Below are positions 7,969 to 15,228 of a DNA stretch of 64,000 bases, piece after piece (within the stretch, counting starts at the first letter, position 1; every line of letters begins with the position of its first letter). Origin of the DNA: CAZEHS01 sp964424355 (GTDB taxonomy: Bacteria > Bacillota > Clostridia > Peptostreptococcales > Acidaminobacteraceae); the NCBI GenBank assembly GCA_964424355.1, contig CAYRIO010000006.1:1-64000 (forward strand). Reading direction: 5' to 3'. The translations under genes and the position numbers were made by a program. Under the pieces are notes generated by a model, which ran no database searches, had not been told where the DNA came from, and saw nothing but the letters and a program-made list of their open reading frames with translations.

Positions 7969-8193
7969 GTGGCGCCTCCTTTGTCCTTTTTTGTGTGGTG
8001 AGACATCATTATCCTTATACCACTTTTGGAGGCATTTAAACGGTACGGCGATCGATCTCGGTGAGGATGCAGATCAACATCGAATAGGAAGGATGGGCTG
8101 CACAGGCGTTAAAAATTTTTACCACCTTCTCCTGGCTGCTGGATTGATATAGACTGAGTGCAGAGTGAGACAAGAATAGCGGAGGTGTCATAC

Positions 8194-8679
8194 GTGGGAA
8201 TAACAGTCAATCTGAAAGTCATGGAAAGTATGATCTATTTCTGGGAAGCAGTGAAGGGCCGGGAAAAAATCGGTGAGCAGTATTTTGTCAGCGTGGCTGA
8301 AATGCCGGAGATGAAACCCCTTTATGAAGCGGCGTTCACGGAGGAATCGGTTAGGAAGCTCCTCAGCGGTATCTCGAACCGTGAAATGTTCCCGTGGAAC
8401 CAGAAGGAAGGCCGATTCTGGAACAACAACATGTGGGTCCTTGAAGAGTATGCTTTCATGCAGTCGATCATTTCAAAAGTGAAAGTGATGAATCTGGACT
8501 GTCTGGAAGACAAAGTGGAGGATCTGGAAGTAGCCATTATCCCTGGTCATGTGGATGCGAGCTACAAGACGGAAGGGAAACTGACGCTGAATTTCTTCAA
8601 GCTGAGATTGTCGGAGGACGAATCCGAACTGACCTTCGAGGGGGTACCGCTGAAGGCGTATATTGAGGGGCAGCTGTAA
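8194..8679 (+). CDS. Hypothetical cytosolic protein
   Basis: Protein of 161 residues that I do not recognise. It has no membrane segment, signal peptide or cysteine cluster. Aromatic, acidic stretches stand out (MESMIYFWEAVKGREKIGEQ, WNNNMWVLEEYAFMQSIISK, a C-terminal LSEDESELTFEG). The GTG at 8194 is chosen because GGAGGTG (8181-8187) lies 6 bases before it; the frame is open further upstream, to GTG 8158, but without a ribosome site. It is a single-gene unit with its own terminator. Confidence 0.7.
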   Translation: MGITVNLKVMESMIYFWEAVKGREKIGEQYFVSVAEMPEMKPLYEAAFTEESVRKLLSGISNREMFPWNQKEGRFWNNNMWVLEEYAFMQSIISKVKVMNLDCLEDKVEDLEVAIIPGHVDASYKTEGKLTLNFFKLRLSEDESELTFEGVPLKAYIEGQL

Positions 8680-8696
8680 CTTCAGAATCCATCAAA

Positions 8697-8761
8697 AAGG
8701 GTCTTGCTGAGACACCATTGCAATTGCTGCGACGGTGTCTCCGCAAGACCCTTGGTTATTT
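8697..8761 (+). terminator. Long-stem terminator
   Basis: Arms 8697-8707 and 8743-8753 pair perfectly (AAGGGTCTTGC), extended inward by GAGACACC/GGTGTCTC after a small bulge. A T-rich tail follows. It lies between the gene ending at 8679 and the convergent AbrB-like gene ending at 8768. Confidence 0.8.
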
Positions 8762-8767
8762 GTGAAT

Positions 8768-9028
8768 CTAACCGACTGAAACGCTGAGCCGCTCGGTTCC
8801 AAACTGCTGGATGCATTGGCGGCAGACAAGGTGCTGTCTGAAGCGGTTCAATTCCTGGGTGGATTTGCATAAAATGCAGGAATCCTGATATTTTCGTATG
8901 TGAATATGGCCATCTTTTGAAAAGATTTCAACGGGGGTGTCTTCAATCAGCCCCAACTGCGCACGTACTTTTATCGGTATGACGATGCGACCAATCTCGT
9001 TGATGGAACAGCAGCTGTGTTTAGGCAC
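8768..9028 (-). CDS. AbrB/SpoVT-type transition regulator with C-terminal zinc-ribbon cysteines
   Basis: Protein of 86 residues. The AbrB swapped-hairpin DNA-binding domain is at residues 7-48 (INEIGRIVIPIKVRAQLGL, then VEIFSKDGHIHIRKY). Instead of the Bacillus AbrB C-terminal domain there are two CxxC pairs (CILC and CRQC, about 18 residues apart), which suggests a zinc ribbon for dimerisation. The GTG start at 9028 is supported by AGGAGG six bases upstream; an in-frame ATG at 9064 has no such site. AbrB proteins repress stationary-phase and surface genes. A palindrome at the predicted start of transcription may allow autoregulation. Confidence 0.88.
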   Translation of the reverse strand: MPKHSCCSINEIGRIVIPIKVRAQLGLIEDTPVEIFSKDGHIHIRKYQDSCILCKSTQELNRFRQHLVCRQCIQQFGTERLSVSVG

Positions 9029-9066
9029 CTGTAATCCTCCTGGTGGATGGGTTTTAGGGGTCAAGT

Positions 9067-9110
9067 TAAACGTTTACCCTGATAATACTGGATTTTGTTG
9101 AAAACCGCAA
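9067..9110 (-). promoter_or_regulatory. Promoter and possible operator of the AbrB-like gene
   Basis: Read on the minus strand, TTGCGG (9110-9105) and TATTAT (9087-9082) are separated by 17 bases. The perfect palindrome TAAACGTTTA (9067-9076) lies at the predicted transcription start, where a repressor would block initiation. Confidence 0.5.
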
Positions 9111-9185
9111 TAATATCATTATATTAATATGTATAACAAATTCAATATGCTTGAAGAATCAGGGAACACGGGATTCAGGCAAAGC

Positions 9186-9214
9186 ATGACAATTAGTAGG
9201 CAAAGTAATATAAT
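9186..9214 (+). promoter_or_regulatory. Sigma-A promoter for the GIY-YIG gene
   Basis: ATGACA (9186-9191) and TATAAT (9209-9214) are separated by 17 bases and lie about 40 bases before the ATG at 9253. They form a divergent pair with the AbrB promoter. Confidence 0.6.
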
Positions 9215-9252
9215 AGAAGAGAAACTCAAATCACTGATCATAAGGACATACC

Positions 9253-9639
9253 ATGAATGGTAAGGAAAAAGGCGCTCTGGACAACGGCCTGCTGTGGGTA
9301 TACATCCTGGCGTGTGGCGATGGCACGCTTTATACCGGGATGACGACAGCGCTGGAAAAACGTCTGCGGCAGCATCAGCAGAAAACGGCTCGGTGCAAAT
9401 TCACACGGCGTGCCGATAAACACCCGATACGGCTGGGAGCGGCCTGGGAGCTGTCAGGCCTGCGGGGGAACGCTCTGACGCTGGAGCGGTATATCAAGGG
9501 ATTGAGCCGGGCTCAGAAGCTTCTGCTGCTCAGTGATAAAAGCTTGCTTGTAAGCCTGATAGAGAAAGAGGCCGGTGTATTGCCGTGCCCAATAATCCCA
9601 TATCAGGGGGACTTATATGATCTGGAGGAATGTTCATGA
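9253..9639 (+). CDS. GIY-YIG domain protein (YhbQ/YazA type)
   Basis: Protein of 128 residues. The GIY-YIG core is visible: WVYILACGDGTLYTGMT contains the two strand motifs, followed by the family arginine in LEKRLRQH and a conserved tail TLERYIKGLSRAQKLLLL. Small single-domain members of this family bind or nick DNA, but their cellular role is poorly defined. The protein is longer than the usual 90-100 residues by a C-terminal tail of about 30. Its stop overlaps the start of a 35-residue membrane peptide (ATGA). Confidence 0.88.
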   Translation: MNGKEKGALDNGLLWVYILACGDGTLYTGMTTALEKRLRQHQQKTARCKFTRRADKHPIRLGAAWELSGLRGNALTLERYIKGLSRAQKLLLLSDKSLLVSLIEKEAGVLPCPIIPYQGDLYDLEECS

Positions 9640-9743
9640 TTAATCGAAAGCTGAAACGCATTTTAACACTGATTCTGGTGGCCCTGCTGATTGGCTCTCT
9701 GGTGTTTGGTACCTTGCTGACAGCGCTGCCGCTGCTGTATTAA
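9636..9743 (+). CDS. 35-residue single-span membrane peptide
   Basis: This short frame encodes MINRKLKRILTL followed by one hydrophobic helix with a TLLTALP motif and a C-terminal Tyr. GGAGG (9624-9628) sits 7 bases before the ATG, and the ATG overlaps the stop of the GIY-YIG gene as ATGA, so translation is plausible. Size, basic N-terminus and single helix recall small membrane proteins such as the stressosome-associated Prli42 of Bacillota, but the similarity is only general and no function is claimed. Confidence 0.6.
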   Translation: MINRKLKRILTLILVALLIGSLVFGTLLTALPLLY

Positions 9744-9797
9744 GTGATAGGAAACCTGTAAATCCATGTAGCCGGATGCAATGAAGGCGGTGATCCT

Positions 9798-11003
9798 GTG
9801 TTTGTTCTCAACAATCCTGATAAGCATCTCTTTCCGATCAAAGTCTGGCTGAAGGATCTGAACCATTTGGAACCGGCCTGTCTCAGCCAAGCCATGAATC
9901 TGGCAAACATCCCCTTTCTGCACCAATGGGTAGCGCTGATGCCGGATACCCACCCGGGCTACGGCATGCCAATCGGCGGTGTGGCGGCATTGAAGGGGAT
10001 TGTGATCCCTAACGCCGTGGGCGTGGATATCGGCTGTGGGGTCTGTTTTTCCGAAACGGATCTGCCACGGGAAGTACTGACGCCTCAGAGCGGACAGCGG
10101 CTGATCCGGAGGATCATGGAACGGATTCCTCTGGGGTTCCGCCATCAGGAGACCAAACAGCAGGCACTGGAGATCAAGGCCCTGTTAAAAGAGCGCGAAA
10201 CGCGTCTGAAGCAGAACTTTGTCCTTTACCGGGAATTGGAGAGTGTTTTTTTTCAACTGGGCACCCTGGGAGGCGGCAATCACTTCATTGAGATTCAGGA
10301 GGATGATCAGGGGAAGGTCTGTCTGATGATTCACTCGGGCAGCCGGAACATCGGTCTGAAGATCGCCAATTACTTCAATGAAAAAGCCAAGGTGACTTCA
10401 AAGAAAAACGGGTGGCAGACCCATGCGCGGAACCAGTTGGCTTTTTTTTCAGTGGATTCCGAAAGCGGACGGGCCTATCTGGAATGGATGGAGATCGCAT
10501 TGCTGTTTGCCCGGGAAAATCGACGACAGATGATGGAAACACTCCAGGAAATCGTGCGGGAACAATTCCCGGAAATGAAGATTCTCAACAGCCTCAATGT
10601 GCATCATAACTACGCGGCCCTGGAAACCCATTACGGAGAAGAGGTTTGGGTGCATCGTAAGGGTGCGATCAAAGTGGAAAAGGGCGAGCTGGGCATCATT
10701 CCAGGCGCCATGGGGTCGGCCTCTTTCATCGTGGAGGGGCTGGGTAATCCGGAAGCCTTCAATTCCTGCTCTCACGGTGCCGGGCGTCATATCAGCCGCC
10801 GACAGGCTCTGAAGGAGATTCACAGGGATAAGGTGTTTCAGGATCTCGAGTCCCTGGGTGTTCAAGTGGGAACGCCGGACCGGGATGGTCTGGTGGATGA
10901 ATCCCGGTTTGTCTATAAAGATATTCACGCCGTCATGGCGGATCAGACGGATCTGATCCGGCCCGTGAAGGTAATGAAGTCGGTACTGGTGGTGAAGGGA
11001 TGA
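9798..11003 (+). CDS. rtcB: RtcB-family RNA ligase
   Basis: Protein of 401 residues, near the length of bacterial RtcB. Metal- and GMP-binding motifs appear in order: MPDTHPGYGMPIGGV (48-62), GVDIGCGV (75-82, with metal-ligand Cys80), LGGGNHFIE, MIHSGSRNIG, NSLNVHHNYA and NSCSHGAGR, whose histidine is the guanylylated residue in the family. RtcB joins 2',3'-cyclic phosphate and 5'-OH RNA ends in tRNA and rRNA repair. The start is GTG at 9798 after a weak GGCGG. There is no archease gene beside it. It overlaps recX by 4 bases. Confidence 0.93.
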   Translation: MFVLNNPDKHLFPIKVWLKDLNHLEPACLSQAMNLANIPFLHQWVALMPDTHPGYGMPIGGVAALKGIVIPNAVGVDIGCGVCFSETDLPREVLTPQSGQRLIRRIMERIPLGFRHQETKQQALEIKALLKERETRLKQNFVLYRELESVFFQLGTLGGGNHFIEIQEDDQGKVCLMIHSGSRNIGLKIANYFNEKAKVTSKKNGWQTHARNQLAFFSVDSESGRAYLEWMEIALLFARENRRQMMETLQEIVREQFPEMKILNSLNVHHNYAALETHYGEEVWVHRKGAIKVEKGELGIIPGAMGSASFIVEGLGNPEAFNSCSHGAGRHISRRQALKEIHRDKVFQDLESLGVQVGTPDRDGLVDESRFVYKDIHAVMADQTDLIRPVKVMKSVLVVKG

Positions 11004-11647
11004 TGCAGGCGGTGATACAGGAGATCCAACCGGTTCGGGAAGGGGTTGTACGCTACCGGATCATTCTGGATTCGGGGCGGACGTGGCTGATCCATAGTGG
11101 CACACTGAAGAGGCTGGGTCTGAGAGAAGGCACCTTTCTGGACGAAGAAGAATTTGAAAAGAACGTGCTTCAGTCCGAAGCTGCCGAGGCACGGGAATTC
11201 GCACTGCGGAGCCTCGCCGCCCGGGGGCGGACCGTCTTGGAACTGACAGGAATCCTGACGCGGAAAGGGTTCACCGCGGCCCAGGCTGCCCAGACGGTAT
11301 CGTGGGTTCAGGAAAAAGGCCTGATTGAAGAGGAACTCCTGCTGGAAGATACCGCTGAGTCTCTGATGCAGCGAAAAGGTGTGCATCAGGTGCGGCAGAT
11401 TCTCAGCCAACGAGGGTTTTCAAAGGCCGACACGGAGCGGATCCTGAAAGAAAAAGCGGCTGAACCCGAGCACTATGAAAGGGTATTGACCCTCTCAAGA
11501 AAAAAAATGCGGGAGCTTCAGGATCGCTATCCTCAGGAATGGTCCCGCCGCTTAGGCGCCTGGCTCTATGGGAAGGGGCACGACCAGGCTCTGATCCGAA
11601 GGGTACTCAGTGTTCTCAAGGTTCCGGAACAACCTTTTGACGAGTGA
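11000..11647 (+). CDS. recX: RecX-type regulator of RecA
   Basis: Protein of 215 residues. The three-helix tandem repeats of RecX are visible in the centre: ARGRTVLELTGILTRKGF, then VQEKGLIEEELLLEDTAESL, then KGVHQVRQILSQRGF. An N-terminal beta-rich extension (residues 1-50) is typical of Bacillota RecX. RecX blocks or reverses RecA filament growth. The ATG overlaps the rtcB stop (ATGATG against TGA), so the two repair genes are translationally coupled. recA itself is not in the window. Confidence 0.88.
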   Translation: MMQAVIQEIQPVREGVVRYRIILDSGRTWLIHSGTLKRLGLREGTFLDEEEFEKNVLQSEAAEAREFALRSLAARGRTVLELTGILTRKGFTAAQAAQTVSWVQEKGLIEEELLLEDTAESLMQRKGVHQVRQILSQRGFSKADTERILKEKAAEPEHYERVLTLSRKKMRELQDRYPQEWSRRLGAWLYGKGHDQALIRRVLSVLKVPEQPFDE

Positions 11648-11717
11648 AGCGGATTAATTCATTAAAAGCCTTTACATTAAAGAATGATTGCGTTAAGATA
11701 CCAGTGGTTATTATCCG

Positions 11718-11746
11718 TTGCTGGGTATTCATAGATTTGTTATAAT
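11718..11746 (+). promoter_or_regulatory. Strong sigma-A promoter of tig
   Basis: TTGCTG (11718-11723) and a perfect TATAAT (11741-11746) are separated by 17 bases, with an extended -10 TG at 11738-11739. It lies about 58 bases before the tig start codon. Confidence 0.8.
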
Positions 11747-11803
11747 GGGTTGATAAGGTCTGGAAATCTAAGTAATTCATATACAATGGAGGAAATTCGA
11801 ATC

Positions 11804-13090
11804 ATGAAAGCTGAAATGATCAAAAAAGAGGGCAATCAGGTAGTACTGAAGCTTACAATCGATGCAGATGTTTTTGAAAAAGGCATCCAGAAGGCTTATC
11901 TCAAGGAGCGCGGGAAATACAACCTGCCAGGATTCAGAAAGGGCAAAGCGCCCCAGCAGTTGATTGAAAAGAATTACGGCGAAGGCGTTTTCTTCGAAGA
12001 AGCCATCAACCTGGTGGTTCCCGAGCCTTACGGCGCGGCCCTGGATCAGTTCGAGCTGGAGCCGGTGGACCGACCTGACCTAGACATCGAAGATGTCGGC
12101 AAAGGAAAGGAACTGGTTGTGACCGCTACGGTAACCGTTAAGCCTGAGGTCACCCTGGGCGCGTACCTGGGCGCGGAAATCGAAAAGGTGAGCTATGAAG
12201 TCACCGATGCGGAAGTGGAAGCAGAGCTGGAACGCAGCCGGGATATGAATTCCCGCATGGTCACCGTGGAAGATCGCGCGGTTCAGGATGGCGACACCCT
12301 GACGATGGACTACGCAGGCTATGTCGGTGATCATCAGTTCGAAGGCGGCACCGCCGAGAACCAAACCTTGGTCATCGGTTCCAATCGTTTCATCCCCGGT
12401 TTTGAAGAACAGCTGATCGGTGCGCCTTTGAATGAAGAAGTGACCGTATCCGTTACCTTCCCCGAAGAATATCACGCTGATGAGCTGGCTGGCAAAGAAG
12501 CCAAGTTCCTGGTCACCGTTAAGGGTATCAAAGCAAAAGAAATGCCTGCCCTGGATGATGAGTTCGCTAAAGACACCAGCGAATTTGACACGCTGGACGA
12601 ACTGAAAGCGGATATCCGCAAGCGGCTGGAAGAAACCGGCGCGACAAAAGCCAAGAACGAGCAACGGGATAAAGTTGTGACTGCTCTGGTGGATAAATCT
12701 GAAATCGACGTTCCCCAAGCCATGGTGGAAAGCGAAATCAATGACATGCTCCGCGATTTCGATTACCAGCTCCGTTACCAGGGACTGGACATTGAAAAAT
12801 ACCTGCAGTTCTCAGGCTCAACCATTCAGGATCTCAGAGCCCAGATGCAGGAAGATGCGCTGCGCCGCGTGAAAACATCCCTGACTGTTGAAGCGGTTTG
12901 CAAGGCTCACAGCTTTGAGGCTTCCGATGAAGACGTTGAAGGTGAACTTCAGCGGATTGCGGACTCACAGAAAACAGAAGTGGATAAAATCAGAAAGTCT
13001 TTTGCAAAGGACAATTATGCCTATCTGAAAGATATGATTCTTTCCAGAAAAACTGTAGATTTCCTCACGGAGCAGGCAGTCATCAAGTAG
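11804..13090 (+). CDS. tig: Trigger factor, ribosome-associated chaperone
   Basis: Protein of 428 residues, the standard length. The ribosome-docking signature GFRKGKAPQQLIEKNYGEG is at about residue 42. A FKBP-type prolyl isomerase domain covers roughly residues 150-240 (DGDTLTMDYAGYVGDHQFEG, FIPGFEEQLIGA). The helical C-terminal chaperone arms follow. Trigger factor binds at the exit tunnel and shields nascent chains. The ATG at 11804 matches the family start and has GGAGG 11 bases upstream; an earlier ATG at 11786 has none. It heads the tig-clpP-clpX-lon block. Confidence 0.97.
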   Translation: MKAEMIKKEGNQVVLKLTIDADVFEKGIQKAYLKERGKYNLPGFRKGKAPQQLIEKNYGEGVFFEEAINLVVPEPYGAALDQFELEPVDRPDLDIEDVGKGKELVVTATVTVKPEVTLGAYLGAEIEKVSYEVTDAEVEAELERSRDMNSRMVTVEDRAVQDGDTLTMDYAGYVGDHQFEGGTAENQTLVIGSNRFIPGFEEQLIGAPLNEEVTVSVTFPEEYHADELAGKEAKFLVTVKGIKAKEMPALDDEFAKDTSEFDTLDELKADIRKRLEETGATKAKNEQRDKVVTALVDKSEIDVPQAMVESEINDMLRDFDYQLRYQGLDIEKYLQFSGSTIQDLRAQMQEDALRRVKTSLTVEAVCKAHSFEASDEDVEGELQRIADSQKTEVDKIRKSFAKDNYAYLKDMILSRKTVDFLTEQAVIK

Positions 13091-13101
13091 TGAACCCATA
13101 G

Positions 13102-13146
13102 CCGGCACGGCTTTCCCACTGGCGGGAAAGCCGGCCGGATGTTTTG
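13102..13146 (+). terminator. Terminator or attenuator between tig and clpP
   Basis: CGGCTTTCCC (13108-13117) pairs perfectly with 13124-13133, and an outer CCGGC/GCCGG extends the stem. ATGTTTTGAT follows. The T-run is short, so some readthrough into clpP is possible. Confidence 0.65.
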
Positions 13147-13246
13147 ATATTTGAGGATTGATCCTATTTGAAGAGATTATCAGGTTTTTATGCGTTAATT
13201 GGAGTTCCTTGGGTATGAATCTCAAAAAGTGAAAGGTGTGATTCGG

Positions 13247-13834
13247 ATGGCATTGGTGCCTATAGTAGTAGAGCAAACCAACCGCGGTGAGCGGTCTTAT
13301 GATATTTACTCCCGGTTGTTGAAGGACAGGATCATCATCCTCAGCGATGAAGTGAATGATGTCACTGCCAGCCTGGTAGTGGCCCAGCTTCTGTTCCTGG
13401 AAGCAGAGGATCCCGAAAAGGATATCAGTATTTATATCAACAGCCCCGGCGGATCCATTACCTCCGGGATGGCTATTTATGACACGATGCAGTACATCCG
13501 CCCGGATGTATCCACCATCTGCGTCGGGATGGCCGCCAGCATGGGGGCTTTCCTTCTGGCCGCCGGTGCTAAAGGGAAACGTTACGCGCTTCCGAATTCA
13601 GAGATCATGATCCACCAACCCCTGGGCGGTACCCGCGGGCAGGCTTCCGATATCAAGATCCATGCAGAACGGATCCTAAAGCTTCGGGACACCCTGAACC
13701 GCATCCTCAGTGAACGGACCGGACAACCTCTGGAACAGATTGAAAAAGATACAGATAGAGATAACTTCCTTTCTTCTGAAGAAGCAGTCGCCTATGGACT
13801 GATTGATGAAGTACTGACTTCCAGACAAAAGTAG
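13247..13834 (+). CDS. clpP: ATP-dependent Clp protease proteolytic subunit
   Basis: Protein of 195 residues. The catalytic triad is complete: Ser98 in GMAASMGAF, His123 in MIHQPLGG and Asp172 in DTDRDNF. ClpP forms a double-heptamer protease chamber loaded by ClpX or ClpC. The ATG at 13247 is preceded by AAAGGTG and gives the normal N-terminus (MALVPIVVEQTNRG); the frame is open upstream to 13199 but without family similarity. It is followed after 30 bases by clpX. Confidence 0.97.
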   Translation: MALVPIVVEQTNRGERSYDIYSRLLKDRIIILSDEVNDVTASLVVAQLLFLEAEDPEKDISIYINSPGGSITSGMAIYDTMQYIRPDVSTICVGMAASMGAFLLAAGAKGKRYALPNSEIMIHQPLGGTRGQASDIKIHAERILKLRDTLNRILSERTGQPLEQIEKDTDRDNFLSSEEAVAYGLIDEVLTSRQK

Positions 13835-13864
13835 AGGGATACGGTTCCATAAAGAGGTGATGGT

Positions 13865-15142
13865 ATGTCGAAATTTGATGAGAGAAAACAATTGAAGTGT
13901 TCATTTTGCGGGAAGTATCAGGATCAGGTGAAGCGATTGATCGCCGGACCCAATGTCTATATCTGCGATGAGTGCGTGGAGCTGTGTCAGGAGATCATCC
14001 ATGAGGAATTGAAAGAATCCATGGATATCCACACGACAGAGCTTCCCAAGCCGGCGGAGATCAAAGAAACCCTGGACCAATACGTCATCGGTCAGGACAA
14101 AGCGAAGAAAACCCTGGCAGTGGCGGTTTATAACCACTACAAGCGGATTAACCGCGGTAAGCCCAAGAAGGACGAGATCGAGCTTCAAAAGAGCAACATC
14201 CTGATGCTGGGGCCCACGGGTTCCGGGAAAACCCTGCTGGCTCAAACCTTGGCCAAGGTACTCAATGTCCCCTTTGCCATCGCGGATGCAACCTCCCTGA
14301 CGGAAGCCGGCTATGTAGGGGAGGATGTGGAGAACATCCTTCTGAAGCTGATTCAGGCTGCGGACTACGATATTGAAAAGGCTGAGCGGGGCATCATCTA
14401 CATCGATGAAATCGATAAGATTTCCCGTAAGACCGATAACCCTTCCATTACCCGTGATGTCAGCGGGGAAGGGGTTCAGCAGGCCCTCCTGAAGATCCTG
14501 GAGGGAACGGTGGCCAGCGTACCGCCTCAGGGTGGACGCAAGCATCCCCATCAGGAATTCCTGCAGATTGATACGAGCAATATCCTCTTCATCTGCGGTG
14601 GTGCCTTTGACGGCGTGGATAAGATCATCCAAAAGCGGATTGGCCAGAAGGCCATGGGCTTCGGTGCTCCCATCCAGACCAAGAAGGATCTGGGGATTGG
14701 AGAACTGCTGAGCAAGATTGAAACCCAGGATCTCCTGCGCTATGGCCTGATTCCGGAGTTCGTAGGCCGTGTCCCCGTTGTGGTGGCCCTGAACGAGCTG
14801 ACGGAAGACGCAATGGTCCAGATTCTGGTAGAGCCCAAGAACGCCTTGGTCAAACAGTATCGCCATCTGTTTGAAATGGATGGGGCCGAGCTGGAGTTCG
14901 AACCGGAAAGCCTTCAAGCCATCGCGAAGATGGCCAATGAGCGGAAAACCGGTGCCCGTGGCCTCCGAACCATCGTGGAGAACATGATGATGGAAATCAT
15001 GTACGATATTCCATCCCGGGGCGATATCCGCAAGGTCATCGTCACGAAGGAAACGGTGGAAAAGAACCAGATCCCTACCCTGGTGCTTTCCGATACACCC
15101 CGTAAGAAGCAAAAAGAAAAGAGCGAAGAATCTGCATCCTGA
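13865..15142 (+). CDS. clpX: ATP-dependent Clp protease ATPase subunit ClpX
   Basis: Protein of 425 residues. The N-terminal zinc-binding domain has C12, C15, C33 and C36. The AAA+ module shows Walker A GPTGSGKT (115-122), Walker B IIYIDEIDKI, and the pore and sensor motifs GEGVQQALLKILEGT and RKTGARGLR. The ClpP-docking loop reads MGF where IGF is usual. ClpX unfolds substrates and feeds them to ClpP, encoded just upstream. A short acidic-basic tail ends the protein. Confidence 0.97.
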   Translation: MSKFDERKQLKCSFCGKYQDQVKRLIAGPNVYICDECVELCQEIIHEELKESMDIHTTELPKPAEIKETLDQYVIGQDKAKKTLAVAVYNHYKRINRGKPKKDEIELQKSNILMLGPTGSGKTLLAQTLAKVLNVPFAIADATSLTEAGYVGEDVENILLKLIQAADYDIEKAERGIIYIDEIDKISRKTDNPSITRDVSGEGVQQALLKILEGTVASVPPQGGRKHPHQEFLQIDTSNILFICGGAFDGVDKIIQKRIGQKAMGFGAPIQTKKDLGIGELLSKIETQDLLRYGLIPEFVGRVPVVVALNELTEDAMVQILVEPKNALVKQYRHLFEMDGAELEFEPESLQAIAKMANERKTGARGLRTIVENMMMEIMYDIPSRGDIRKVIVTKETVEKNQIPTLVLSDTPRKKQKEKSEESAS

Positions 15143-15146
15143 TTAT

Positions 15147-15172
15147 CGACAGCAAGCGAAAGCTTGCTGTCG
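15147..15172 (+). other. GNRA-capped intercistronic hairpin between clpX and lon
   Basis: A perfect 11-base-pair stem (15147-15157 with 15162-15172) is closed by a GAAA tetraloop. No T-run follows, so it is more likely an mRNA stability or processing element than a terminator. Confidence 0.6.
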
Positions 15173-15228
15173 CCATGAATGGGTATAGATTGACATAAGT
15201 ACGAAGCTGTGTGAAAGGAGGGTTTGAA

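Noticed and set aside
13142..13246. CtsR heat-shock operator before clpP
   Set aside because: The tandem AGGTCAAA heptads expected for CtsR are absent.
13901..15112. Long open frame on the minus strand opposite clpX
   Set aside because: It is a shadow of a highly conserved gene and shows no domain or start signal.
15190..15228. TTGACA box as a separate lon promoter
   Set aside because: No acceptable -10 hexamer lies 16-18 bases downstream.
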